From: Dehalococcoidia bacterium
Lineage (GTDB): Bacteria; Chloroflexota; Dehalococcoidia; Dehalococcoidales; JAUWYK01
Length of the DNA stretch: 37,645 bases
Direction: 5' to 3'
Assembly: GCA_030615865.1 (NCBI GenBank)
Contig: JAUWYK010000008.1
Location: 1-37,645, forward strand
Shown here piece after piece: positions 18,082 to 26,232 of the stretch. Position 1 is the stretch's first letter. Every line of letters starts with the position of its first letter. Position numbers and translations under genes: made by a program. The notes beneath the pieces are model-generated. The model ran no database searches. It was not told the DNA's origin and saw only the letters and a program-made list of their open reading frames with translations.

Positions 18082-18939
18082 ATGAAGAGGACCGGAATCT
18101 TCCTCACCTATTTTCAGGGAGAGAGGCTGAGGGATTTTCCTCAGGCATTAGCTGGCATCCTAGATAGGGAAAACGTGTCATATTATGACGCAGTTTATAG
18201 CTCATGCGACGGACTTTACTACCTCCAGCCAGTGTCTGAGGAGCTACTACTCAAGGTGCATTCCCGGGATATGGTGCACCAGGTGAAGCTTAGTGGTGAT
18301 TATGAATCGGCTTTATACTCAGCGGGGGGAACTGTCCAGGCAGCTGATAAAATCTGGCAGGGGGAAATAGACAATGCCTTTGTTTTTACCAGCTTTGGTG
18401 ACCACCATGCCGGCAGAAACTTTTATGGGGGGATGTGCTATTTCAATGGTGCTGCCCTAGCCATAATCGCCCTTAAGGAAAGAGGGATCAGGCGGTTTGC
18501 TATAGTAGATACAGACAGTCATCATGCCAATGGCACCAGGGACATCTTTGGCAGTGATGACGATGTGCTCCATCTATGCCTGTGCTACCAGGACTACTGT
18601 GATAATCACAACAATGTAGACGTCAAGATTCCATATCGCACTACAGATGAGGAGTATCTGGCTAGGATGAGGCAAGAGCTTGCTACTAGGGTGATAGCAT
18701 TTAAACCAGAGTATATTTTTTGGGAATTTGGCTATGATGCTACCCAGGGGGAGTATGGGGATAAAGGTTTAACCAAGGATTGCCACCCAAAGCTGGCAAG
18801 GCTCATCAAGGGGGTGGCGGATAAGATTTGTCACGGTAGATTGATTACTACCCTGTGTGGTGGCTCAGGTCGAGCTCTTGCCACATATACCATACCCAGG
18901 ATTATTGATTGCCTGGCTGAGCTAGATAACTACCAATAA
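18082..18939 (+). CDS. Histone deacetylase-family protein with altered catalytic loop
   Basis: This 285-residue arginase/deacetylase-fold protein belongs to the family that removes acetyl groups from lysine or polyamines. H108-H109 in GDHHAGRNFYGGMCYFN match the catalytic histidines. Zinc ligands D145 and H147 in DTDSHHANGT and D219 in FGYDA are present. In known deacetylases a Gly-Gly-Tyr loop supplies the catalytic tyrosine; here the matching segment reads CGGSGRAL, so Ser262 stands in its place. The N-terminus is shorter than in classical members. It may be a deacetylase with unusual chemistry or a different hydrolase. It converges on rimI, an acetyltransferase, with eight bases between stops. 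Confidence 0.85.
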   Translation: MKRTGIFLTYFQGERLRDFPQALAGILDRENVSYYDAVYSSCDGLYYLQPVSEELLLKVHSRDMVHQVKLSGDYESALYSAGGTVQAADKIWQGEIDNAFVFTSFGDHHAGRNFYGGMCYFNGAALAIIALKERGIRRFAIVDTDSHHANGTRDIFGSDDDVLHLCLCYQDYCDNHNNVDVKIPYRTTDEEYLARMRQELATRVIAFKPEYIFWEFGYDATQGEYGDKGLTKDCHPKLARLIKGVADKICHGRLITTLCGGSGRALATYTIPRIIDCLAELDNYQ

Positions 18940-18947
18940 GCTGGTAG

Positions 18948-19625
18948 CTACCGGGCAACCTGATAGAGGGTTATCCCCCATTTTTTGGAGTGAGCTTCCT
19001 TCTGTTGGTTTAGGTAGGCCTGAAACGAGGCTAAGCTGATATCCTCAGTGGACATTAATACACCGTCCTCTCTATTATCCGAGTAATAGCCACGGCGTAG
19101 ACCTACCTGGCTGAAGCCATACTTGCGGTAGAGACTCTGGGCAGCAATGTTGGAGGCACGTACCTCAAGGGTAATGATACGAGCCTTTAGCTCCATAGCC
19201 AGGTCTATAATGGATATGAGCAAAAGCTCTCCTATCCCTTGGTGGCGATGTCTTTCCCGCACCGCAACATTGGTGATATGGGCTTCATCACCCATAAACC
19301 AGAGGCCGGCAAAACCACTAATATATTGCCTACCTGATGCAGACAGTTCACTATCGAAGAAACGGTTGCGGTTAAACAACCGCCTCACCCTAGACACCAG
19401 CCGAGAAAAGCCCTTCTCCGAGACAGCTTCTACCTCAGGCTCATCAACCGTTTTGCCTTCCTCACAGGCTACAATATAGTGAGCTAAGCGACTCTGGAGC
19501 TCATGCTGATAGTTAGCCGGTGGCCACAGGGTGGGAAAGGCTTCACGGTCAATCTCACTGACCTGAGCAATATCTTCTCTGCGCATCAGACGCACATAGC
19601 AAGGCAAGGCTTCATCCCCGAACAA
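18948..19625 (-). CDS. rimI: RimI-like GNAT N-acetyltransferase with internal insertion
   Basis: This protein belongs to the GNAT family that acetylates the N-terminus of ribosomal protein S18 or similar targets. The acetyl-CoA motif ITNVAVRERHRHQGIGELLL is at 117-136, and ARIITLEVRASNIAAQSLYRKYGF follows. At 225 residues it is longer than usual RimI (about 150). The extra part is an insertion at about residues 56-99 (charged, with RLVSRVRRLFNRNRFF) and a C-terminal tail. TTG at 19625 is the longest start; ATG at codon 14 (MRREDIAQ) is also possible, since neither has a strong ribosome-binding site. A decayed copy of its core lies at 3545-3621. Confidence 0.82.
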   Translation of the reverse strand: MFGDEALPCYVRLMRREDIAQVSEIDREAFPTLWPPANYQHELQSRLAHYIVACEEGKTVDEPEVEAVSEKGFSRLVSRVRRLFNRNRFFDSELSASGRQYISGFAGLWFMGDEAHITNVAVRERHRHQGIGELLLISIIDLAMELKARIITLEVRASNIAAQSLYRKYGFSQVGLRRGYYSDNREDGVLMSTEDISLASFQAYLNQQKEAHSKKWGITLYQVAR

Positions 19626-19657
19626 AACATTTTGGTATACTGCAAAACACCAGTTTT

Positions 19658-19666
19658 ATTATACCA
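19658..19666 (-). promoter_or_regulatory. Extended -10 promoter of rimI
   Basis: On the minus strand TGG directly precedes TATAAT (19663-19658), 33 bases before the TTG start. A TTGTCA upstream is only 12 bases from the -10 box, so activity would depend on the extended -10. Confidence 0.5.
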
Positions 19667-19720
19667 AAAGCCTAGTGACAAAAGTAACTGAACGATAATA
19701 ATACTGGGGCAGCATCTTCT

Positions 19721-19939
19721 CTATTGCCGTTTGAACTTGGCTTTCAGGGCTTCTATTTCTTGCTGTCTATCAAATTCCTCCTGGCTAAGGGGTTCACAAG
19801 ACTTAAGCCCATTATTTTCTATTTTAATGGTGAACAGCCGTCTACACTTCCAGCATCGGTACGGTCCCTGATAGCTTGACTCCACCAGGGAGAAACTACC
19901 CTCAGTGCTACATTGAGGGCATTTTATTTTGACTATCAT
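19721..19939 (-). CDS. Small zinc-ribbon protein
   Basis: The protein has 72 residues with two CxxC pairs, C7-P-Q-C10 and C29-W-K-C32, separated by two beta strands. This is the MJ0042-like zinc-ribbon layout that binds one zinc. The second half is charged and probably helical (LSQEEFDRQQEIEALKAKFKRQ). GGAGCGAGG stands eight bases before the ATG. No catalytic domain is attached, so it may be a nucleic-acid or protein adaptor; its partner is unknown. It is read in the same direction as rimI and the permease but at a distance from both. Confidence 0.75.
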   Translation of the reverse strand: MIVKIKCPQCSTEGSFSLVESSYQGPYRCWKCRRLFTIKIENNGLKSCEPLSQEEFDRQQEIEALKAKFKRQ

Positions 19940-19994
19940 AATTTGACCTCGCTCCTTCTCATACGTTTAACCTTTATGCCTCTAATCGTATTGT

Positions 19995-20495
19995 TCATGT
20001 AAGGCTAACACCCGAAAAGAGTCTGTTAGCTATTAGTCCAGCTATTGGCGGGAAGAAAAAGGTGCAAGCAATGCGAATTAGGGTGAATTTCCAGCCCATT
20101 ATACCCATCTCCAGTGGCAACCGCGTAATCGCCCACAATGACCATGCAGTCAAGAATGCTACCATGGTTCCCACACCCGCTCCTACCCGCAGGAATCCAG
20201 CAGCAATGGGCATAGTAACAAAGGGACCACCTGGCGTAAGACCACCCATTGCTGAACCAATTAGGATACCTCGAAAACCAGATTCCGCGCCTATCCACTT
20301 TGATATCATTTCAACAGGAATGAGAACTTGAATCATGCCAGCTATTATGAAGGCAAAAATTAATAACGGGATAATCTGTATTAACATGTTACCGGCTGAT
20401 TTTAATCCCAGAATATGTTCCCCGCCTCCTTTTTGATAGCTGATAAAGAGAAGGACAACGGCAATTACGCCCATTATTATTGTTGGGATAAGCAT
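19995..20495 (-). CDS. Half-size permease of the YraQ/DUF318 type
   Basis: This 166-residue membrane protein has four or five hydrophobic spans. The conserved segment GSAMGGLTPGGPFVTMPIAAGFLRVGAG resembles the repeated core of UPF0718/YraQ permeases, which have two such halves; here there is only one. The start is ATG at 20495 because AGGAGG stands nine bases upstream. The frame is open further upstream to a TTG at 20606, but that extension has no ribosome-binding site. The transported substrate is unknown. The gene is divergent from a small two-span membrane protein. Confidence 0.75.
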   Translation of the reverse strand: MLIPTIIMGVIAVVLLFISYQKGGGEHILGLKSAGNMLIQIIPLLIFAFIIAGMIQVLIPVEMISKWIGAESGFRGILIGSAMGGLTPGGPFVTMPIAAGFLRVGAGVGTMVAFLTAWSLWAITRLPLEMGIMGWKFTLIRIACTFFFPPIAGLIANRLFSGVSLT

Positions 20496-20610
20496 TCCCG
20501 AAAACCTCCTGTTTTTACTCGCATGCTGTTCCATTGCTGCCCGACTTATCATAGTTATGAATGGCAACATTGTCAATAAAGCTATAAAGAGGTAAATACT
20601 TAACAATCAG

Positions 20611-20619
20611 TGGTATAAT
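20611..20619 (+). promoter_or_regulatory. Extended -10 promoter of the 72-residue membrane protein gene
   Basis: TGG directly before TATAAT (20614-20619), 34 bases upstream of the ATG, forms an extended -10 box. No convincing -35 box is visible. Confidence 0.5.
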
Positions 20620-20653
20620 ACCGATATAAAATAAAACCAAAAAGGAGGGAGAA

Positions 20654-20872
20654 ATGCCACCTATTTTCAAAGCTCTAGCATCAATAAGTGCTTGGGTCCT
20701 GTTTATTTGCGGAATGGTAATGGGGTTCAGTACCTTCGCCATGGGCGTCATCAGTGGAGACCTGTACGGTACTGAGGCACTACCAATGGGATACCCCGCA
20801 GCTTTTGCTGTTGCCGGCTTCTATGCCATTTTGGCAGTAGTGATTATGATACTCAGGAAGAAGATGGAATAA
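20654..20872 (+). CDS. Small two-span membrane protein
   Basis: The 72-residue hydrophobic protein has two predicted membrane spans, at about residues 9-32 and 44-67, joined by a short loop (GDLYGTEALPMG) and ending in RKKME. AAAGGAGGG stands before the ATG, which is one of the best ribosome-binding sites in the window, and a promoter lies upstream. I do not recognise the family. Divergent placement next to the half-size permease suggests a possible accessory role, but this is only context. Confidence 0.7.
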   Translation: MPPIFKALASISAWVLFICGMVMGFSTFAMGVISGDLYGTEALPMGYPAAFAVAGFYAILAVVIMILRKKME

Positions 20873-20879
20873 ATTAGCT

Positions 20880-21527
20880 CTACGACCTCTTCTTTATCAG
20901 CAGGCATATATTACGGGAGAAGAACTTTATCGGGAAGCGGTAGGAGCTTTCCGGGGAGGATTTTAGCAACTCAAAGCCTGCCTTTTTTACTAGCCTTTCC
21001 AGTTCGGGGTAGGAGAAGAGGTAGTAGTAGCGATAAAGGGTCTTACCTCTCTTCCGCCAGGGAACAGCTACTTCCCTGGGCTTAAACCAGAACCTTGGTT
21101 GCCATCGGTTCCATACGGTGATGAAGGCTTCGCCTCCCGGCTTCAATACCCGCCTCAACTCGCTTAGTGCTGCTTGCTTCTCCTCATCGCCTTTTATATG
21201 GTGGTAGGTAGCTACTGAGATTGCCCAGTCAAAGGTTTCGTCAGGATAGGGAAGGTAGCCAACATCAGCCACCGACAGGCTTACGGCAAAATTAAATTTT
21301 CGGGAGTATTTCCAGGCAAACTTTAACATCTCGGTGGAAAAGTCAACGCCATACAGGTCAAAGCACCCCTTGAAGGGTAAAAAGTCTGGTCCGTGGGCAC
21401 AGCCAATGTTTAGCAGCCTACCCTTTTGCCACCTGCGTGCCAGCGCCTCCAACTCGTTGCGGAATATAGACCAGTGCCTGAAGTTATACCAGGCCGGGGC
21501 TATCTGGTTAAATACGTCTATTGCCAC
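20880..21527 (-). CDS. Trm9-like SAM-dependent methyltransferase
   Basis: The 215-residue class I methyltransferase has motif I as LLNIGCAHGPDFLPF, the acidic motif II YGVDFSTEML, motif IV FDWAISVATYHHI and the post-motif ELRRVLKPGGEAFITVWNRWQPRFW. The start VFNQIAPAWYNFRHW and the late segment VPWRKRGKTLYRYYYLF are characteristic of the Trm9/ALKBH8 group, which methylates wobble-uridine side chains in tRNA. A role in tRNA modification is therefore the best guess, but a small-molecule substrate is possible. It stands alone, ending seven bases from the small membrane protein gene on the other strand. Confidence 0.78.
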   Translation of the reverse strand: MAIDVFNQIAPAWYNFRHWSIFRNELEALARRWQKGRLLNIGCAHGPDFLPFKGCFDLYGVDFSTEMLKFAWKYSRKFNFAVSLSVADVGYLPYPDETFDWAISVATYHHIKGDEEKQAALSELRRVLKPGGEAFITVWNRWQPRFWFKPREVAVPWRKRGKTLYRYYYLFSYPELERLVKKAGFELLKSSPESSYRFPIKFFSRNICLLIKKRS

Positions 21528-21614
21528 CTCACCCCCGTGATTATTGTATAGACATTCGCCCGACTGTGCCTCAGAGTAAGAAGATGCTGGTGATAGTTAT
21601 TATGTAAACTAGCC

Positions 21615-22616
21615 TTAGATAGCTAGCAGAGCCTTGCATTTCTCTATCAGCGGAGGTAGAGCCTCCCTATAGTCACCGACCACCCCAAAGTCAGCTACCT
21701 TGAATATATGAGCGTCAGGGTCCCGGTTTATGGCTACAATACACTTTGAGCCTAAACATCCGGCAATATGCTGCGGAGCACCAGAGATTCCCACAGCTAT
21801 ATAGAGAGCCGGGCTCACTATGTGACCAGTCTGACCAATTTCTAGGCTAAGTGGCATCCAGCCTTCGTCACAGGGGACTCTAGTTACCGCTATGGTACCT
21901 CCCAGCACCTGAGCCAGCTCGTCTAACACTTTAAAGCCTTCGGCAGCACCAATCCCCCCACCCCCAGCCACGATAACCTTAGCCTCCTCAAGTTTTATGC
22001 CTTTCACCTCTTCCTTCACCGTCTCAACGAGCTTACCCTTAATCAACGAGTCATCCACAGCCACGGTAATACTCACAATCTCGCCCTTCTTGGAAGTATC
22101 AGGCTCGGCTGGTGATACCGACCTTGGTCGCATAGTAACTATTTGGGGTTGGTAAGACTCAGAAACCCACACTGCCATGGCATTCCCGCCATAAACCGGT
22201 CGCGTTTGAAGTAATAACTTGGTATCTGGGTCAATAGCCAGCTCAATGCAGTCCATGCAGACAGTGGTTCCCAGCCTGGCTGCCAGCCTGGGGGCAATGT
22301 CGCGCCCCATATCAGTCTGACCCAGAAGAACAATAGACGGTGCGATTTGTTGACAGACACTTGAAATCACAGCTACACAGAAGTCAGGGTGAGACTCAGC
22401 AAACGGAGGACCGTCAACAACATAGACCTTATCAGCACCAAGGGTAATAACCTCCTCGGCTGCCTGCTGGATATCCCTCCCGGTAAGTAGGGTAGTTAAT
22501 GACTGGTTAAGGTTATCACAGAGTCTCCTGCCTATATTCAGTAATTCCTTGGTAGTGGTAGTAATCTGCCCATCTACCACCTCACCGCAGATTAATACCC
22601 CTTGATATTCAGCCAC
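21615..22616 (-). CDS. etfA: Electron transfer flavoprotein alpha subunit (FixB type)
   Basis: This FAD-binding subunit accepts electrons from acyl-CoA dehydrogenases together with EtfB. The C-terminal FAD domain is clear from residue about 200: VIVAGGGGIGAAEGFKVLDELAQVL, then GWMPLSLEIGQTG and the family signature LYIAVGISGAPQHIAGCLGSKCIVAINRDP. The N-terminal domain has GQTDMGRDIAPRLAARLG. The length of 333 is normal. The start is GTG at 22616 with GGGGGAG upstream. It is the last gene of the cluster and lies 20 bases behind etfB. Confidence 0.94.
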   Translation of the reverse strand: MAEYQGVLICGEVVDGQITTTTKELLNIGRRLCDNLNQSLTTLLTGRDIQQAAEEVITLGADKVYVVDGPPFAESHPDFCVAVISSVCQQIAPSIVLLGQTDMGRDIAPRLAARLGTTVCMDCIELAIDPDTKLLLQTRPVYGGNAMAVWVSESYQPQIVTMRPRSVSPAEPDTSKKGEIVSITVAVDDSLIKGKLVETVKEEVKGIKLEEAKVIVAGGGGIGAAEGFKVLDELAQVLGGTIAVTRVPCDEGWMPLSLEIGQTGHIVSPALYIAVGISGAPQHIAGCLGSKCIVAINRDPDAHIFKVADFGVVGDYREALPPLIEKCKALLAI

Positions 22617-22636
22617 GGAGCAATCTCCCCCTCATG

Positions 22637-23437
22637 TTATAATGCGCCGGTTTCTCTTAATCTGGTAGCCAGTTTAACTGATGCCTCAGCCGTGGTTTCA
22701 CCCTGGATAATTTCACACTTTCTCTCCCGTGCCGGGATAAAGAGGTCGAGCAACTTTCTCCGTGCCGCAGTAGCTCCAATCCGGGATGGGTCAGCATCAA
22801 TATCCTGGGCATTCCACACCGGGATTTGCTTTCGAGCTGCTGATATAATTCCCCACCCTGATGGAAGCCGGGGTTGACCAACCTCATTGCTGACTGTCAC
22901 CAGTGCTGGCATAGAAACAACAAATACTTGATAGCCGTCGAGGGTTACTCGCTCCACCCTCATTTCTCCACCGGTAATATCTATAGCCTTAGCCAGTATT
23001 ACCAAGGGCAGACCAAGATTTTCGGCAATTATTGAGCCAACCACACCTTCGTCCCAATCTGCTGCTTGCCTGCCACATAATACTAAGTCATAGTCTCCAA
23101 TTTTTTGTATCGCCCTAGTCAGCAGGTAAGCTGTCGAGAAGCTATCCAAGCCTTCAAATGCTTCATCAACCAGGACAACCCCTTCATCAGCCCCCATTGA
23201 TAGAGCATGCTTGACAACACTGCCAGTAACATCACTGCCCATGGTTATTATAGTTATCTTACCACCGTGTTTTTCCTTGAGCCTCAGTGCCAACTCGACT
23301 GCCTGGGCATCGTAGGGGCTTATCACCGATGGTATTCCCTCAGGGGGCATAACCCGTTTGGACTTAGAATCAAGCCTGAACTTTGCCGGTGGGATTTCAG
23401 GGTCCAGAATCTGTTTAACACAAACTATGATATTCAT
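22637..23437 (-). CDS. etfB: Electron transfer flavoprotein beta subunit (FixA type)
   Basis: This is the partner of EtfA, of normal length at 266 residues. It starts MNIIVCVKQI as usual, has the VSPYDAQAVELALRLKE-like segment and the nucleotide-binding stretch LCGRQAADWDEGVVGSIIAENLGLP. The VG pair in that stretch resembles FixA/bifurcating EtfB, which bind a second FAD, rather than the TG of mitochondrial EtfB. That reading is an inference from one short motif. It follows fixX by 12 bases and precedes etfA by 20. Confidence 0.94.
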   Translation of the reverse strand: MNIIVCVKQILDPEIPPAKFRLDSKSKRVMPPEGIPSVISPYDAQAVELALRLKEKHGGKITIITMGSDVTGSVVKHALSMGADEGVVLVDEAFEGLDSFSTAYLLTRAIQKIGDYDLVLCGRQAADWDEGVVGSIIAENLGLPLVILAKAIDITGGEMRVERVTLDGYQVFVVSMPALVTVSNEVGQPRLPSGWGIISAARKQIPVWNAQDIDADPSRIGATAARRKLLDLFIPARERKCEIIQGETTAEASVKLATRLRETGAL

Positions 23438-23449
23438 CTTTATGCCCTT

Positions 23450-23728
23450 CTATCCGTATTCAAAACATACTCCGAATCCGGCTCGCGGTAGATTCCACTC
23501 AATAGCCCCCTTATCACACACGATTCGACAACCGCCGCACTCCAGGCAGCCTTCATAGGAGAAGGTAATATGCCCCTCCGTCAGCTTGAAGCAGTCAGCG
23601 GGACAGGTGTAAAGACAATAATGCCGGTCGCATGTGTTACAAATGTCCTCCCGTATCCTAATGTGGACGTCCCTATCTATATCAAACTTATTGACTGCCA
23701 GTTTCTCCTCTATACTAAGGGATTTCAT
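23450..23728 (-). CDS. fixX: FixX-like ferredoxin protein
   Basis: The 92-residue iron-sulfur protein matches the C-terminal domain of ETF-quinone oxidoreductase. Cys61, Cys64, Cys67 and Cys71 (CLECGGCRIVC) with C42 and C46 of YTCPADC make a [4Fe-4S] site, and an extra C30/C33/C38 group precedes it. The ATG overlaps the stop of fixC as ATGA, so the two are translationally coupled. It should pass electrons between FixC and its acceptor. Confidence 0.9.
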   Translation of the reverse strand: MKSLSIEEKLAVNKFDIDRDVHIRIREDICNTCDRHYCLYTCPADCFKLTEGHITFSYEGCLECGGCRIVCDKGAIEWNLPRAGFGVCFEYG

Positions 23729-25035
23729 ATAGCTCCTTTACCCCGCATCAGGTCACGAACTATCTGCCAGAATGAAATTCTACCCCTCATTGCCTCCTTG
23801 AGGAGCTGCCAGGTCTTCTTTCTCGGCTTGCCATCATTGGTGAAAATCTTCTCCGCCAAATCACAGGCTAGCTCAGGGTAGACGCTGTAGATTCGCGGGT
23901 TCTCCAGAAAATGGGGGGCTTGTCTATAGGTTTTAAGGTCTTTGAGGACAAAGCTCTCCTCCAGTAATTCTTGATAGTAAGAAAGGGACTTCGCCGAAAA
24001 GTCCCCCCTCTCTCTAGACCTTATTACAGTCTGAGCTGCGGCTACACCTGAGGCGATGGCAAAATTAGCCCCCTCCAGAATTAAACCAGTACCCAAGACA
24101 AAAGCAGCAGCATCGCCAGCCACCAGCAGTCCATCGGTATAAAGAGCCGGCATCATATCCACCCCGGAAACAGGTATAAGATGTGCCGAGTATTCCACCA
24201 GCCTGCCCTCAGTAAATACATTGGCTACCGCCGGATGTTTCTTGAAGTCCTCAAGTAGGTCATTAGCTTTAATCCCGTTGTCAACGAGAGCATTTAATTG
24301 AACCACAATTCCCACTGATAGGCTTTCTTTATTAGTATAAATGAAAGCACCACCAGGTAAACCTTTGGTGCAGGAACCAATGAACTCCCAGGCTATGCCC
24401 TCATCACCAGCTAAATTAAAACGTTGCTCAATAGTCTGGCGGGGTAACTGAATTACCTCCTTCACTCCTTGCTTCACATCCCGTGGTCGAAGTTCATCCC
24501 TGAGCCCAGCCTTCTGAGCCAGAATAGAATTCACCCCGTCACAGGCAATAACCACGCTGGCTGGTAGCTCATCGCCGCCTGCCTTTACCCCCACCACCTG
24601 ATTTCCATCCCACAGCAGGTCATCAGCCTGAAGCCCAGCAGCAACAATGGCTCCTGCCTGCCCAACCTTCATCGCAAACCACTGGTCAAACTTAGAGCGC
24701 AAGACAGTAAAGCCATTATATGGGAGCTGACTAAACCTGGGGGTGGTGAACTCAGCGGATAGGCACGCCTCATCACCAAGCAAGGAAATTCTGTGCCGAG
24801 TGACGTACCTCTCTAGTGGTGCTTCTTCCCAGAAATTAGGTAATAGCTCGCTCAAGGTCGGTCCGAAGAATGCCCCACCCCACATATTCTTTGCCCCGGC
24901 AAACTTCCCCCTCTCCACCACCAATACCTCTAAACCAGCCTTTGCCAGCTTGTAGCCACAAGCACACCCGGCGGGACCAGCACCGACAACTATGGCATCA
25001 AATCTCTGTTTCATAGCTCCACTTCTATCTATCAC
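23725..25035 (-). CDS. fixC: FixC-like FAD oxidoreductase (ETF-quinone oxidoreductase family)
   Basis: This flavoprotein takes electrons from EtfAB and passes them, with FixX, to quinone or a low-potential acceptor. The N-terminal dinucleotide fold VVGAGPAGCACGYKLAKAG binds FAD, and a second FAD motif, GLLVAGDAAAFVLGTGLILEGANFA, is near residue 310. The 436-residue length is normal for FixC. GTG at 25035 overlaps the acyl-CoA dehydrogenase stop by four bases, suggesting coupling; ATG at 25014 is an alternative, with a GGAG that is too close. Split FixC and FixX, rather than one fused protein, is the FixABCX arrangement. Confidence 0.92.
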   Translation of the reverse strand: MIDRSGAMKQRFDAIVVGAGPAGCACGYKLAKAGLEVLVVERGKFAGAKNMWGGAFFGPTLSELLPNFWEEAPLERYVTRHRISLLGDEACLSAEFTTPRFSQLPYNGFTVLRSKFDQWFAMKVGQAGAIVAAGLQADDLLWDGNQVVGVKAGGDELPASVVIACDGVNSILAQKAGLRDELRPRDVKQGVKEVIQLPRQTIEQRFNLAGDEGIAWEFIGSCTKGLPGGAFIYTNKESLSVGIVVQLNALVDNGIKANDLLEDFKKHPAVANVFTEGRLVEYSAHLIPVSGVDMMPALYTDGLLVAGDAAAFVLGTGLILEGANFAIASGVAAAQTVIRSRERGDFSAKSLSYYQELLEESFVLKDLKTYRQAPHFLENPRIYSVYPELACDLAEKIFTNDGKPRKKTWQLLKEAMRGRISFWQIVRDLMRGKGAI

Positions 25036-26183
25036 ACCATGGCATTTATGTCTAAAAGCTCCCGCCCGATGGTCAATTTGTGCATTTCGGTTGTGCCGCC
25101 AAGTATGGTACTCAAGATTGCGTCACGATAGTGGTGCTCCACCGGGAAGTCATCAGTGCAGCCATAGGCGCCATGGAGTCTGATTGCCTCGGCTGATACT
25201 CGCACTGCCAACTCGGTAGCAAGCCACTTGGCCGAGGACAGCTCTTTACCATGAGGTGCCCCTTTAGTCTTAAGCTCAGCGGCATAATAGACCTGCCACC
25301 TAGTCGTCTCAATCTCGGCTTGCATCCTAGCTATTACCTCCTGCACTAGCTGAAAGCTGGCTATGGGTTTACCAAACTGGTAGCGCTCTTTAGTGTATTT
25401 GATACAGGCATCAAGGCAGCTCTGAGCCATACCAATAGCACCGGCGGCTATAAACAGACGAGCCGTATCAATACCGGTTAGGGTATTCTGCAGACCCCGC
25501 CCTATCTGCCCAAGCAGGTTCTCTTTAGGCACCCGGCAATCACTAAACCTTAGATTGGCTAGGTCACCAGCCTGGTCACCCACCATCTCAACATTAACGC
25601 TGGAAAAGCCCGGGGTGCCTTTATCAACAGCAATAAGAGCCATCCCGCGAGGACCTAGACTCTTGTTCGTCTGGACTAAAACAAAGACCACCTCACTTAT
25701 GTTACCGGCGCTGATAAAATTTTTAGTCCCATTAATAACCCACTCATCACCATCAAGTACGGCAGTAGTTTCAATGGCAGCGGCATCACTGCCAGCATTG
25801 GGCTCAACAGCGGCTACAGCTAGGATTATCTCACCCCGGCACATCGGAGGTAGGTACTTCTGCTTCTGCTCCTCACTAGCCCCGTTAAAAATAATAGTCC
25901 CGGCAAGTACACCGTGACCCAAAGAAATCAGGCTCTGGGTCCAGCTCGCCCAGCTAAGCTGCTCCCAAATGATAGCCGAGGTAGTATAATCAAGACCCAG
26001 CCCACCATACTCCTGAGGTATATGTACTCCTATCAGCCCGAGGGAACCCATCTTTCTAATAACATCATGATTCACCTTGCGCTGCCGCTCATAGTCCTTG
26101 AGCGTGGGAAGCATTTCCTGCTCGGCAAACTTTCGCGCCATGTCCCGAAACATTATCTGCTCCTGACTCAGTTCAAAATTCAT
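25032..26183 (-). CDS. Acyl-CoA dehydrogenase lacking the usual catalytic glutamate
   Basis: The 383-residue flavoprotein has all three family domains: an N-terminal helical domain with GLIGVHIPQEYGGLGLD, the middle beta domain with VAAVEPNAGSDAAAIETTA and GTKNFISAG, and the C-terminal helical domain with RYQFGKPIASFQLVQ and AIRLHGAYGCTDDFPVEHHYRDA. The usual catalytic base of the YEGT motif is replaced (L361-G362-G363-T364), and the alternative isovaleryl-type position reads I-D-T-A-R with Ala241. It may act on an unusual substrate or have another base. It should feed electrons to the EtfAB encoded downstream. Confidence 0.9.
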   Translation of the reverse strand: MNFELSQEQIMFRDMARKFAEQEMLPTLKDYERQRKVNHDVIRKMGSLGLIGVHIPQEYGGLGLDYTTSAIIWEQLSWASWTQSLISLGHGVLAGTIIFNGASEEQKQKYLPPMCRGEIILAVAAVEPNAGSDAAAIETTAVLDGDEWVINGTKNFISAGNISEVVFVLVQTNKSLGPRGMALIAVDKGTPGFSSVNVEMVGDQAGDLANLRFSDCRVPKENLLGQIGRGLQNTLTGIDTARLFIAAGAIGMAQSCLDACIKYTKERYQFGKPIASFQLVQEVIARMQAEIETTRWQVYYAAELKTKGAPHGKELSSAKWLATELAVRVSAEAIRLHGAYGCTDDFPVEHHYRDAILSTILGGTTEMHKLTIGRELLDINAMV

Positions 26184-26232
26184 CCTATCACCTCCAGGAT
26201 ATTTAGCCTAATTAAGAATCTGTGGTCACTGT

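Noticed and set aside
18943..18952. GGTAGCTACC palindrome between the deacetylase-like gene and rimI as a terminator
   Set aside because: The stem is five bases with no loop and no T-run, and it overlaps the rimI stop codon.
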